DNA from: Tritrichomonas foetus
Lineage: Eukaryota; Parabasalia; Tritrichomonadida; Tritrichomonadidae
NCBI GenBank assembly: GCA_001839685.1
Contig: MLAK01000703.1
Span: 1 to 42,690 of the forward strand
Length of the DNA: 42,690 bases
Direction: 5' to 3'
The position numbers were made by a program, and so were the translations under genes. Positions 8,265 to 17,472 of this stretch are shown one piece after another. The notes under the pieces are model-generated. The model saw only the letters and a list, made by a program, of their open reading frames with translations, searched no databases and was not told the origin of the DNA. Numbering within the stretch: the first letter of the stretch is position 1; every line of letters begins with the position of its first letter.

Positions 8265-9884
8265 ATGCTTTTTTCGATTATCTCCGTTTTTTCATTCATT
8301 GCATTAGATCTCGTTCCTCCTTTCAAAGCATTCGGGAAAAGAAACCGCGTTAAATACTGGACAATCAGTGGCGACAGCTCAAAAGTCACAAACGATTCAT
8401 TAATATTGATCGAGCCGAATTTCGACTTAGGCCCGGGATCAGCTTGGAGCAACCTTCCTCCTCCATCCGGCGACTTCCAGTGCCAGTTTTCTCTGAAAAT
8501 AACAAATCGATCAATGAAATCAATCAAAGGAGAAAGAGGCGGTTTTTCTGCATTATTGATACCAAATTTTGGTACTGTTGGAGGTTTTCATGGTGGTCCC
8601 AAAAAATTCAAAGGTGGTGTCACAATTTCATTTCACTTCATTGATGACAACACATTGAATTTGCAAATCTTTGAAGATGAACTGAAAAATGAAAGCGCTT
8701 TGAATGAAATTCCAAAACCAACAAAGAAAACAAATGTTGTTCCTGAAGCACATCTTGTCAGACTTGATGATAATGAAATCTTCAACTTTACTTTTATTTA
8801 TAAAGATGATGATGATCTTTTGACAGTTTTTGTTGATGAAAATGAAACAACTAGAAAAGCAAGAAATAGTGATAATTTGTTCAAGAAAAAGAAACTTGAA
8901 AATGTCAGTCGTGTTGTAGTTTTAAATAAAACCCTATTAAGTATGAACGTTGATAAAGTTTGGCTAGGTTTTACAGCAGATTTAGTTGGGATTGAAATTC
9001 TCAATATTACTTATCAGCTCCAAAATAATAATGAAAACTCAAAAATCGTTACAAGAATCGGGTCAAGGCCATTTCGAAATCCAATATTCAAAACATCCAG
9101 GGACGAAGTCTACCAAAGAATAGTTGCTAAAATCGATAAAAAAATGACACCTGAGAACAAAAAAGGTAAAAATCATCGGACTTTATTTAGAGTTATTGAT
9201 GAAATTTCTGATGTTTTGACTGATGTTTCAACTTATTTAGAAATCAACTCCTTTTTAAGAAAAATTTTAATTCCGTTCTCACTAAAATGGCACAGGAGAA
9301 CATTTAAACAGGTAGAAGCAGCATCAAAAATAAGTAAGACAATAAGTACATCAATTAATGAGTCGAATGAATGGATCGAATTCTTTAATTCAACAGTCAT
9401 GGAATTCCTCGAAGAAACTGTTCAAGAAATTCAAAACTTTAGCCAGAATCTGAAGGAATTAGGATGTGGCCCTGCATGGATAAATACGGACGAAATAGAA
9501 TCTGAAATTAAATCGTTAGAGTGGATCAATGTAATGAAGATTTTTGTATCTGCTGAGGCTGCCGTAGCTGCTCTTTTTGTAGTTTATCGAATGATCTTCC
9601 CACCACAAAGGAAACTCTCTGATTCGAAGAATAAAAAACCCGAGAAAGTAAAGCCATCAGAATTTTCAAAACAGAAGAAAGAAGAAAGATCATCAAAGAA
9701 AGAAGAAAAATCACCAAAGAAAGAAGAAAAATCACCAAAGAAAGAAGAAAGATCACCAAAGAAAGATTCAAAACATCACACAAGTAATTCAGACAAGAAA
9801 TCACCAAGTAAACCAGACAGTCCAACAAAGAAAACAAAATCACCTAAATCATCACCAAAGAAAACTGAAGGCTCACCAAAATGA
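8265..9884 (+). CDS. L-type lectin-like membrane protein (ERGIC-53/VIP36-like)
   Basis: A 539-residue protein. The frame is open from ATG 8118, but the ATG at 8265 places a signal peptide (MLFSIISVFSFIALDL) at the N-terminus, so that start is chosen. Residues about 25-285 resemble the legume-lectin fold of ERGIC-53/VIP36: an acidic FDLGPGSAWS strand, GGFSALLI, then GGPKKFKGGVTISFHF (compare FGGPDKFDGLGIFFDTY), and a late VDKVWLGFTADLVG strand. A helical stalk leads to a membrane segment at about 423-445 (VMKIFVSAEAAVAALFVVYR). The roughly 90-residue tail is Lys/Ser/Glu-rich with four KKEE(K/R)S(P/S) heptads. Family members escort glycoproteins between ER and Golgi. No C-terminal KKxx or FF signal ends the tail, which is unusual. 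Confidence 0.75.
   Translation: MLFSIISVFSFIALDLVPPFKAFGKRNRVKYWTISGDSSKVTNDSLILIEPNFDLGPGSAWSNLPPPSGDFQCQFSLKITNRSMKSIKGERGGFSALLIPNFGTVGGFHGGPKKFKGGVTISFHFIDDNTLNLQIFEDELKNESALNEIPKPTKKTNVVPEAHLVRLDDNEIFNFTFIYKDDDDLLTVFVDENETTRKARNSDNLFKKKKLENVSRVVVLNKTLLSMNVDKVWLGFTADLVGIEILNITYQLQNNNENSKIVTRIGSRPFRNPIFKTSRDEVYQRIVAKIDKKMTPENKKGKNHRTLFRVIDEISDVLTDVSTYLEINSFLRKILIPFSLKWHRRTFKQVEAASKISKTISTSINESNEWIEFFNSTVMEFLEETVQEIQNFSQNLKELGCGPAWINTDEIESEIKSLEWINVMKIFVSAEAAVAALFVVYRMIFPPQRKLSDSKNKKPEKVKPSEFSKQKKEERSSKKEEKSPKKEEKSPKKEERSPKKDSKHHTSNSDKKSPSKPDSPTKKTKSPKSSPKKTEGSPK
9675..9758 (+). repeat. 21-bp tandem repeat encoding KKEE(K/R)S(P/S)
   Basis: Four 21-bp units in frame in the lectin tail: KKEERSS, KKEEKSP, KKEEKSP, KKEERSP, then a partial fifth. 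The near-identity at DNA level suggests recent slippage expansion. Confidence 0.9.
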
Positions 9885-10105
9885 TTGAGTTTCAAGGAAG
9901 TTGAGATTTTTTATTTCTCAATCAAGACGCGAAATAAAATGTGAATAAATTGTAAAAAAATTCTTTACTTTATTTCTTCATTATTTAACGAACATTTGCT
10001 TAATTTCATTCAATTTTTTCAATGTAGATAAATTATTTTTTTGAATAGTCGACCACATAATTTCGGAAAAAAAATATTGATTGATTGAAAAAATCACAAA
10101 AATTT
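9885..10105. other. Intergenic spacer
   Basis: A+T-rich spacer between two plus-strand genes; presumably the 3' end of the lectin gene and the promoter of the coiled-coil gene. No further motif seen. Confidence 0.5.
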
Positions 10106-10990
10106 ATGGAAATCGAGGATGATTTTATCGACGATTCTGAAACAGATGAAACTACAGAAGAAATGAGTGAGTCACAAAACAACGTATTTCTAACGCATAC
10201 AGCCGCTCAACCACCACGCGAAATCGTTTTAAAGCCCGCCGTCAATATTTATCCGCTTACATCTCTTTCCCAGTCGCTTCTTTCGGCAATGTATTCATTA
10301 ATCATGTTTGGAAAATCCGATATCGGTGCGACAGTCCCTGGCTCGATTTTCGATCTCGGGAAGCAGCTTCAGAAAATGAGAGAATCATTTCCAGAATTCG
10401 TTAAAGACACAAATTTGAAAGCAAACAGCACGCAATATAAACAATTGAAAAATTTAGAATCAATGAAAAACAGAAAGAAAGAATTACAAAAAGATAATAT
10501 TCGATTAAAAAATTTAATTCGTTCTTTTTCGAAACAAATTCCAAAGAAAGCTTTTGATGATGAGCAGGAATTTTCTGAAGTTGATAAATTGAATGCTGAA
10601 TTGAGATCAACGACAACGAAATTGAAAATGTACATCAAAAAATTGAAAGAATTGAGTCAACAAAATGAATCAACAAATTCTGAGAATAAACAACTCACAG
10701 AAGAAATTGAAAGATTGAAAAAGAATTTCAGAAAACACTGTAAGGGAGACATTGGTCAAATTAATAAAAACATAGTTAAAACTGAAGTTGAATTGCAAAA
10801 TAATATCGCGCGCCATAAAGAAGCACTTTTGAATGCAAATCATATCGTGGAGTCATACAGAACACCGATTTCTGTACTCGAGAATCGATTAAATGACTTA
10901 AATCGACGATTGATGCAAGTTGTTAGAGCTCCACTGACTGACAGGCCATATATTCCAATGCGGAAACGACTACAGCAAGGAAGGTTTTAA
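10106..10990 (+). CDS. Coiled-coil protein, unknown function
   Basis: A 294-residue protein. The open frame begins at TTG 10085, but the first ATG is at 10106. The N-terminus is acidic (EIEDDFIDDSETDETTEE). A short globular-looking part follows (residues about 45-95: YPLTSLSQSLLSAMYSLIM). Residues about 105-280 form a near-continuous Lys/Glu/Leu/Asn coiled coil. The C-terminus is basic (RPYIPMRKRLQQGRF). No enzymatic motif. Such proteins often belong to cytoskeletal or chromosome-associated complexes, but nothing here decides which. Confidence 0.65.
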   Translation: MEIEDDFIDDSETDETTEEMSESQNNVFLTHTAAQPPREIVLKPAVNIYPLTSLSQSLLSAMYSLIMFGKSDIGATVPGSIFDLGKQLQKMRESFPEFVKDTNLKANSTQYKQLKNLESMKNRKKELQKDNIRLKNLIRSFSKQIPKKAFDDEQEFSEVDKLNAELRSTTTKLKMYIKKLKELSQQNESTNSENKQLTEEIERLKKNFRKHCKGDIGQINKNIVKTEVELQNNIARHKEALLNANHIVESYRTPISVLENRLNDLNRRLMQVVRAPLTDRPYIPMRKRLQQGRF

Positions 10991-11951
10991 CGTGATGTTT
11001 TTGAATTATTGTAAGTATTTTTTTTATGTAAAAATTTTTATCGGCTTTATATTTATTAATAATATTACTCCAACATGATTATGCAGAGATCAAAGGCGAC
11101 AATTGAAGTTCGATTGAGCAGTGGGAAGATCAATTATTGATAATAATGTGATGCAGTATAGATTAAGATGGAATAAAATCACAAGATAGGTACATACAAT
11201 GAGGTTGCCCAAAACGCTTAAACACATAGTTTTTGATGGGATAAAGTAGAAAATATGGTGTTATGTAAAAAAAAATTTAAGGATATGACGAAGTGCCCAA
11301 GTATTATTTGCTAAGGACTAAATTGATTTTTTGAGAGATCACAAAAAGTATCAAATGTTAACATTGCAGAATATTTAATCCGATACCAATACATTTTCAT
11401 AGAAGAATGGAATTAAAATCTCTCTACGAAAATTTGCAAATTGAATAAAAATAGTGTTGAGAGAACATTAAGTCAACAAAAAATGGAAAATTGGTTTTTT
11501 TGGCCAGATCAGTTGATCAAGAAAATATAATTGAAAAAACTAACACAAATTCAGAAACTATGTATTTGCTGAGAATATAACATGTTAGTTATAGTAATGA
11601 TAAGTTTAAATTGAGCCGTTTGAACTTGTTTCTCAATTGCTCCCATGAAATTTTCGCTTTTCATTTCACTATTATATGAATATTTGGAAAACTCAATCAT
11701 ATTCTTACATCAGTCGGAAAAAAGAATACATTTCAATATTCACGATAAATAATTAATAATAAGCATAATTGCTGATGTTTTGATTCAGAATTGAAGCTAG
11801 AATTAAAGAATTATTATGTACTAAAAAATTCACACTCGATAAATGCATGGTTAATACGGGATTTTTCTCCTGTCTATAAAAGATATTGTTGGAAAAAAAC
11901 ATTTGATTTTTTTTTTCTTTAAAAATATGTTTTAACATAGTATCTAGTATT
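10991..11951. other. Long gene-free stretch, possible coding debris
   Basis: No frame over 61 codons. Plus-strand translation shows broken protein-like pieces at about 11082-11530, for example SIIDNNVMQYRLRWNKITR (11131-11190), NIAEYLIRYQYIFIEEW and KNSVERTLSQQKMENWFFWP. Stops and frame changes separate them. They may be remnants of one gene, but random A+T-rich DNA can look similar. From about 11530 to 11950 nothing was seen. Confidence 0.3.
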
Positions 11952-12188
11952 ATGATCTTGTTTTCATTGCGTACAATTATACTTTCTTCTCTACATTTTT
12001 TAGAAAAAAATGTGCGAGACGAATCAACTTTTTCTTCATCAACTAACCGCCAATATAAAGCTTTTTTGAATGAAATAATCTCAAAAACTTGAGCTATTCA
12101 AACCCACAAAAAAATCACCTTTAGAAAAAAACGTAGTATTTCCAGCATAACATCGAATAGGAACAGGAAGGAAAATCGCGATTTTTAA
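11952..12188 (+). pseudogene. Small frame interrupted by one in-frame TGA
   Basis: From ATG 11952 the frame stays open to TAA 12186-12188 except for a single TGA at 12090-12092. The first part (46 codons) starts with a signal-like hydrophobic stretch (MILFSLRTIILSSLHFLEKN) and continues RDESTFSSSTNRQYKAFL. The second part (31 codons) is basic (ITFRKKRSISSITSNRNRKE). It may be a decayed small secreted protein, a 46-residue gene, or chance. Confidence 0.3.
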
Positions 12189-12562
12189 ATTTTGTGAATC
12201 TCTCAAAAAAGGCGCTTTATTCCTTAACAAAATTTAGATGACAATTATTATTTTTTCAAAGGACTGTTTGATTTTTGATAGTACAATAATTGACTTGACA
12301 CCTTATTAAAAAAAATATCATTTTAAAATATAAATTTGACTACTCTCTCAAATTATTTCAAAAAATATTCGATCTTTGAAAACACTTAGATTTTTTTTCA
12401 TTCCCGAATTTCTCCATTTCCAGCCTTATCTCTTCTGTCGCAGTGTCACACTTCTTTGATATACTTTATGTGAAATCCCAATTTTTTTTGTCTCCTTACT
12501 CATTCAATTTTCCATTTGACTTGGTTATCAATTTTCCATTACAATTCTCTTCACATTTTATC
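12189..12562. other. Upstream region of the surface protein gene
   Basis: A+T-rich with long T-runs. TCATTCA at 12500-12506 matches the trichomonad initiator consensus but lies about 60 nt from the ATG. TCACATT at 12551-12557 lies at a more usual distance but mismatches at one core base. Neither is compelling alone. Confidence 0.35.
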
Positions 12563-14761
12563 ATGCTTTTCCTCATCTGTCTTCTCACCTTGACTTTTAG
12601 TGCGGGCAATTACATGCTGATTGTCAAAAACAATCTTCCCTCAGACTGGACACTTTATCTCAAACTCAGAGGTGGAACTTATTTTAAAATTCCCTCTGGT
12701 TCTTTTAATCAACAACAGGGAAACCCCCATGATTTTGAAGTCAATTCTGATCAGGAAACTACCTTAGCTGTTAATAATTCTCGTTGCACCTCAAAAACCG
12801 ATTTTTTGGTTCCTGTATTTCATCTCTCCAGTATATCCGGCCAAGTTGTAATCGATGAATCATATGAAAGATTACCATCATCCTGCCTTCCTTCATCTTA
12901 TGCCATCAACAATGACATACCAGCAAGTGAACAGGATTTATATCAGTTCAAACTTGATGAAGAAGTCATCACCAAATTCCCATATCGACAAACAGCTACA
13001 TCAACAACTAAAAAAACTTTATATGTCAAATCAGAAGGTTGCCCAAACTGGGTAGAAGTTACGAGAATTAGTCCATCCCAGGATGTATATACAATTACAG
13101 TTTCTAAGCTTCCTACACCCTGCCAAATCAAGGAGTATTCCGTTAATATTGTTAACAAAGTGACTTATCCCACTAGTGTTTTAAAAATTTTTGGAACCGA
13201 CAATGAAGCCAGTTCCACAGAAAAAATAACCAATTTCCCAATAAGAACTTCCAAGAATCACTTTTTCAAAATACGTATGCATGGAGAACTCGTTGGTGGT
13301 GGATTGGAATGCGAAAGTTTTCCTCTTCAGAGATTAACTAATGGAAATGAAGTTTTTGCAGAAGAAACCCCAACCACAACAGAAATTACAAATGATAATA
13401 TTCCTGAGAAATGTCGACCAACTTTCTATGCAGTTATTAAAAGTGACATTAAAGCCGAAGGTATTTCTGTCAGTGGTGAAATTAACGGTATGACATCTAG
13501 TTTGCCAATAGAGTACGCCCAAAAAGGAGAGTTTACAGTCAAGCTTTATGCAGAATCAGCAGACGGAAGATGCTCCCATGAACCATTGTTAGGTGACAAA
13601 GCAGAAATACCAGGAAAAACCCAGCCAGAAGAAATCACAATTACTGATGCACATATTCCAGGAAAATGTTTTCCACCCGAAAAGCATTATGTCACAATTG
13701 ATAATCAAGTTACACTCGACACTGCAGTTTTGACATACATCAATACTGATAATACACCAGATTTCCTGCAGAAAGGCATTAATAATCTTGAATTTAATGA
13801 AGTATTTACTGTTAATGTTCATGTCACATACCAGACATGCAACAACAAGCTCCTAAAAGAAATTATTGCTGTCACAGGTGAACCAACTCCAGTTGTAATT
13901 TCCAATGAGCTTGTTACAGAATCCTGCCCAGAAGATGGAAAACCAAATCCACCAACAGAAGAACATAAGCCAGATCCACCAACAGAAGAACATAAGCCAG
14001 ATCCACCCACAAAAGAAGAAGAATATAAACCAGATATTCCTGAATTATCCTTCTGCGTTCCTTCTTGTTCAGGCGACAATCATAATCCATCAAAGACTTT
14101 GGCAGACATTTCTGAAGAAAATAAAGGAAAGTCTATTGGTGATTTAGATTTAGAAATAACTGGGGATGTAAATCTTGATGATCTTGATGTTGAGGTCACA
14201 AATCGCATCTCAATTGCAACTCAAGGAAAATTAACAGGAACATTAAAGAGCAAGAAAGAAGATACTAAAGTTATGATTTACACAGAATCTCCTGAACAAA
14301 TAGCTGATTTAACTGTTGAAATGAAAAGCTCTGGTGCTGTATTTGATAGTTATATTGGTGACTTCGTTAATAAAATGCCACCCTGCTTCATCACAGGTCA
14401 AGTTAAAGAATTGATAATAGATTTTGATGATTTTGAAAATGATGGCGAAATTATTTCTGCATATATGTCAGCTGATGAAATCACTAATCTTCAATTAAAA
14501 TCCTCCAAAGGAAGTTTTAGCTCTAAAGCTGATGAAAAAGAAAAATTAACATTTGGAAAAGCGAAAATGATCGCAGGTGAAGATGAGGAAAAAACCAGTT
14601 ATTACATCTATAAATATAAATTTACCAAAGGCAGCAATAAAAGTAATGTTCCAGTTATTGTTGGCGTTGTCGTTGCAGTTGTCGTAGTTGTCGTTGTTAT
14701 TGTTGTTGTAGTCATATTTGTCCTTAAAAAGAAGAAGAAAGACGCTTCCTCATCTCAGTAA
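12563..14761 (+). CDS. Large surface protein with Cys-bearing repeats and valine-rich anchor
   Basis: A 732-residue type I membrane protein. The frame is open to GTG 12443, but ATG 12563 begins a clear signal peptide (MLFLICLLTLTFSA). The ectodomain carries about five diverged beta-rich, Ig-like-sized units of roughly 90 residues, each opening with I/L-P-x-x-C (SSCLP, TPC, IPEKCRP, IPGKCFPP, ESC). A Pro/Glu/Lys linker with tandem PPTEEHKPD copies lies at residues about 460-492. A second domain of about 200 residues follows, with CVPSC at its start and PPCF inside. The membrane span (about 696-721) is almost pure valine and isoleucine, followed by KKKKK. This is the usual build of trichomonad surface glycoproteins. 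Adhesion or host contact is plausible but not shown. Confidence 0.75.
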   Translation: MLFLICLLTLTFSAGNYMLIVKNNLPSDWTLYLKLRGGTYFKIPSGSFNQQQGNPHDFEVNSDQETTLAVNNSRCTSKTDFLVPVFHLSSISGQVVIDESYERLPSSCLPSSYAINNDIPASEQDLYQFKLDEEVITKFPYRQTATSTTKKTLYVKSEGCPNWVEVTRISPSQDVYTITVSKLPTPCQIKEYSVNIVNKVTYPTSVLKIFGTDNEASSTEKITNFPIRTSKNHFFKIRMHGELVGGGLECESFPLQRLTNGNEVFAEETPTTTEITNDNIPEKCRPTFYAVIKSDIKAEGISVSGEINGMTSSLPIEYAQKGEFTVKLYAESADGRCSHEPLLGDKAEIPGKTQPEEITITDAHIPGKCFPPEKHYVTIDNQVTLDTAVLTYINTDNTPDFLQKGINNLEFNEVFTVNVHVTYQTCNNKLLKEIIAVTGEPTPVVISNELVTESCPEDGKPNPPTEEHKPDPPTEEHKPDPPTKEEEYKPDIPELSFCVPSCSGDNHNPSKTLADISEENKGKSIGDLDLEITGDVNLDDLDVEVTNRISIATQGKLTGTLKSKKEDTKVMIYTESPEQIADLTVEMKSSGAVFDSYIGDFVNKMPPCFITGQVKELIIDFDDFENDGEIISAYMSADEITNLQLKSSKGSFSSKADEKEKLTFGKAKMIAGEDEEKTSYYIYKYKFTKGSNKSNVPVIVGVVVAVVVVVVVIVVVVIFVLKKKKKDASSSQ
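13940..14035 (+). repeat. Tandem PPTEEHKPD-type linker repeat
   Basis: Three to four 27-bp units inside the surface protein: PNPPTEEHK, PDPPTEEHK, PDPPTKEEEYK, PDIPE. They form a probably extended, proteolysis-tolerant spacer between the repeat ectodomain and the membrane-proximal domain. Confidence 0.85.
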
Positions 14762-15211
14762 ATCATCTAACTTTTTTCTTTTTTTTTTCTTTTATTTTGT
14801 TTTGGTGGGGGTACAATCACTCAAAAGACTTTTTCCAAAAATTATCAGAGACAAACATGATAATAGTTGAGAAGATCCATCTCTCTATATACTAACTAGA
14901 GTTCCTATATTCCATCATTTTGAAATATGATATCATTATTTTTTTTGGTCTAGACGTAATAGTACGATATTAATTTTTAAGCTATCATTGGATTAATGAA
15001 AATAAAGGAAATATTATCAGAGTATTTTCTATTATTATTATTTACTGACGATATACTAACTATTAATCAACCAATTGAAATGAGGCAAAGTAAATGTGAA
15101 GTTTACCATGGGAGACATTTTGTTAATAAAATTTCGGTTAACCCAAATAGATTTACGATAGCTAATTTAACCTTAATAATTTAACCTTTACGTTAATTAA
15201 TTCTTGAACTC
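14762..15211. other. Gene-free spacer
   Basis: Begins with a T-rich tract just after the TAAA-type stop of the surface protein gene (TAA followed by A, as in the trichomonad UAAA poly(A) signal). The rest is A+T-rich without a supported gene. Confidence 0.5.
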
Positions 15212-15586
15212 ATGAATCTTGATCAGCTTGAAGAAGATTTGATGAAATCAATCACAAATTCCTTGGAGGAGCATGGATACCTTCCTCGAATTCGTGCACA
15301 ACTTAAAGTAAACGCCCTCAGAAAAGCTCAAGAGCTCGAATCTAAAGGTACAATTGCCAATTCTGATGAAATTAAGCCAAAGAAACTCGACGGAGAAGAC
15401 GATGCAGCAATGATTGAACTATGCCGCCAGTTGTTTGAATTCTGTGGCCTCAAGGAGACTGCTGAGATGTTGAAAGTAGAAATTGACCAAAACGGTCAGC
15501 ATATTGACCCTGCATCTAGATTCCCACAAATTAACGCAAACTCTGAAGAACCAGCACTTTTACAGCTTGTTTCAAAAGCTAAATAA
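15212..15586 (+). CDS. LisH-containing small protein, CEP20/FOR20 or FOP-like
   Basis: A 124-residue protein from ATG 15212. Residues about 5-100 match the layout of the FOP/CEP20 N-terminal dimerisation region: an amphipathic helix (QLEEDLMKSITNSLEEHGYL), then LPRIRAQLKVNALRKAQE (compare hydrophobic-x-x-I/L-K-A-x-L-R-A in CEP20), then a LisH-like helix pair (LCRQLFEFCGLKETAEMLKVE). Its shortness fits CEP20/FOR20 (about 170 residues in animals) better than FOP. CEP20-type proteins sit at centriolar satellites and basal bodies and are needed for flagella. Trichomonads have several flagella, so a basal-body role is likely. Only the LisH fold is certain. Confidence 0.7.
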   Translation: MNLDQLEEDLMKSITNSLEEHGYLPRIRAQLKVNALRKAQELESKGTIANSDEIKPKKLDGEDDAAMIELCRQLFEFCGLKETAEMLKVEIDQNGQHIDPASRFPQINANSEEPALLQLVSKAK

Positions 15587-16123
15587 GTTTATCACAACAT
15601 TAAAAATGATTGTATTTTTCGATCTACCAGCCAGTTTTTTTTGCTCTTCTAATCAAAATTTTATTTTTTGGACATTATAAAAATGCCTAAAAACATATGG
15701 CATAAACCTTATGTTATTAGATAGGGTTCGCTTTTATGTCAGGGTTAGAAAAAATCTGAATAAATTAAGCATCTTTATATATTTGAGAGATTTTTCTCCT
15801 AAGTATGGTAGAATTTATACAACTTTAGTAGAATAGATAATAAAATTAGTTCTCATACCAGTTCCTCAGGCAAAAACTCAAATGAAAATTAATGACCAAA
15901 TAAACTATGAAAAATTTCATGAAATCATCGAAAACATCTTTTCCTAAAATTCAGAATGAAATTTCACATAATAAATGATTTTCGCTTCCAAAATCATGTT
16001 TGGCATAGACACAAACTCTAGAGATAAAGTATGAACGCCGATTTAAATTTATCAATCTTGACAAATCTGAAATGTTGATGTGTTTGTGTACGTTTAATTT
16101 TATTTCGTGAAGTAAAAAAAATA
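15587..16123. other. Gene-free spacer
   Basis: 537 bp of A+T-rich sequence between two plus-strand genes. A 68-codon minus frame at 15951-16157 overlaps the E2F start and is regarded as chance. Confidence 0.45.
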
Positions 16124-16639
16124 ATGAAGAATAAGAAATCGAAAGGAAAAAGTTCACTCGTTGATGTCGCTCAAAGTTTTATTAAATATATGGAAAAATC
16201 TAACGGAAGAGAAGTTGATATGTCGCAAATTGAAAGAAATCATATTGGATCCAAAAGAAGATTATACGATGTTATCAATGTATTATCTGGAATAAATTAT
16301 TTAGAAAGATCAAACAGGGCAAAAGTACGATGGATTGGACGAAATGAAGCCGAAGAAGAAGATGAAGAATTAAACGAAGATATTTTAGATGCAGACGAAC
16401 TTGATGAATTAGAAAATGTAATTGACCAGAAACTTTTTGAGCTTACCAGTTCATCCGATTTCTCTCAATATGGATTTATTTTGAAAGAAGATATTTTAAA
16501 TTCTCTTGATGAGTTGAATTGTTTTTATGCACTCAGTGGACCACCTGATTTAACAATACAATTGCAAAGTACCGAAGAAAGCTCAATAAAAATATCATGT
16601 AAATCGGAAGAAGGTGAAATTAATTTGGTTCAGATTTAA
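16124..16639 (+). CDS. E2F/DP-family transcription factor, short form
   Basis: A 171-residue protein from ATG 16124. Residues about 8-72 are the E2F winged helix: SLVDVAQSFIKYM, then SKRRLYDVINVL (43-54) with the DNA-contacting RRxYDV motif, then GINYLERSNRAKVRWIG. After an acidic linker (EAEEEDEELNED) comes a reduced coiled-coil/marked-box region (about 90-155), where YGFILKEDILNSLDELN and YALSGPPDLTIQLQ follow the E2F pattern of AYVTxxDIxxI and VVKAPPxTxLEVP. There is no C-terminal Rb-binding or transactivation region. E2F/DP dimers control G1/S genes; this would be a minimal E2F partner. The TAA stop is followed by A (TAAA). Confidence 0.9.
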   Translation: MKNKKSKGKSSLVDVAQSFIKYMEKSNGREVDMSQIERNHIGSKRRLYDVINVLSGINYLERSNRAKVRWIGRNEAEEEDEELNEDILDADELDELENVIDQKLFELTSSSDFSQYGFILKEDILNSLDELNCFYALSGPPDLTIQLQSTEESSIKISCKSEEGEINLVQI

Positions 16640-16741
16640 ATTCTGATAAAAAGAATAGAAAAAGATTAAAGTCAATGACCAACTTTGTAAATTATTATTA
16701 AAGATGCGAATTCAATTTCATTATTCATTTTTTTTGTTTAC
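16640..16741. other. 3' flank of the E2F-like gene
   Basis: A+T-rich flank; nothing notable. Confidence 0.4.
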
Positions 16742-16916
16742 TCAATAATTCACAATTAGCGCATATGCCAAGAATTTAATCAAATCTTCTTCAAGTTGAT
16801 CTTTATGTATTTGAGAAACCCTCTACCTTTTATTGGAGCGTTGGGCGAGATAATCACGAATGTGATATGAAAGTTTCTCAATTTTTTAAAAAGCATATAT
16901 CTTCTTTCTCTAAATT
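16742..16916 (-). pseudogene. Possible decayed coding fragment
   Basis: The minus strand gives a compact protein-like run broken by one frameshift and one stop: LEKEDICFLK, then (new frame) KIEKLSYHIRDYLAQRSNKR, an in-frame TAG, then RVSQIHKDQLEEDLIKFLAY, ending at TGA 16744-16742. The amino-acid mix is far less biased than the surrounding A+T-rich DNA would give. Family unknown. Confidence 0.3.
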
Positions 16917-17472
16917 TATTTTTTATAAATATTACTTTTGCAATTATAATTAGTTGCTAGAAAAATAATACTTCATTATTAAAGAGATTTATATGTTTCA
17001 AATCTATATATTCATATTTTTATTTTTTGCCATTTTTCATTTTGGCTTTATTTTTCTCTGTGATCTCAACTGAATGAACGCATGTCCACTTCATGAGGTA
17101 CATTCTATTATAGTATATGTCATTTGAATATCAAGCCGAAAGAACGATATTTTTTTCAGTGTCAGCTACTCTGATATGAAATATTTATTTGTCGAGAATT
17201 TTTGTTTTCCAAAACCATTTTGATCACAAGCTTGAACCCTAATTAACAATAGTTCATTATGACATTTATCCATTTATTTAATATTAAAATTAGTTTTATT
17301 TATATGAGGGATTAATTAATTCACTGCTTTCATCAAACCAAAGAAAAGACATACCGGTTTTCATTAAACATTATGTGACGAAATCCATAATTTTCGAAAA
17401 GACACTTTACAATAAGATCATATCGTTTTAATTCAATTTTGAATAGAAGCCGTTTAAAATTTTAAGGTACCA
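16917..17472. other. Gene-free stretch upstream of structured RNA candidates
   Basis: A+T-rich, no frame. It would hold any external promoter of the RNA candidate that follows; no recognised promoter motif was identified. Confidence 0.4.

Noticed and set aside
9526..9843. 105-codon minus-strand frame under the lectin tail
   Set aside because: A leucine-rich shadow of the KKEEKSP repeats.
11525..11560. Trichomonad intron 3' signal (ACTAACACACAG) near 11539
   Set aside because: The sequence ACTAACACAAA only partly matches and no coding exon flanks it.
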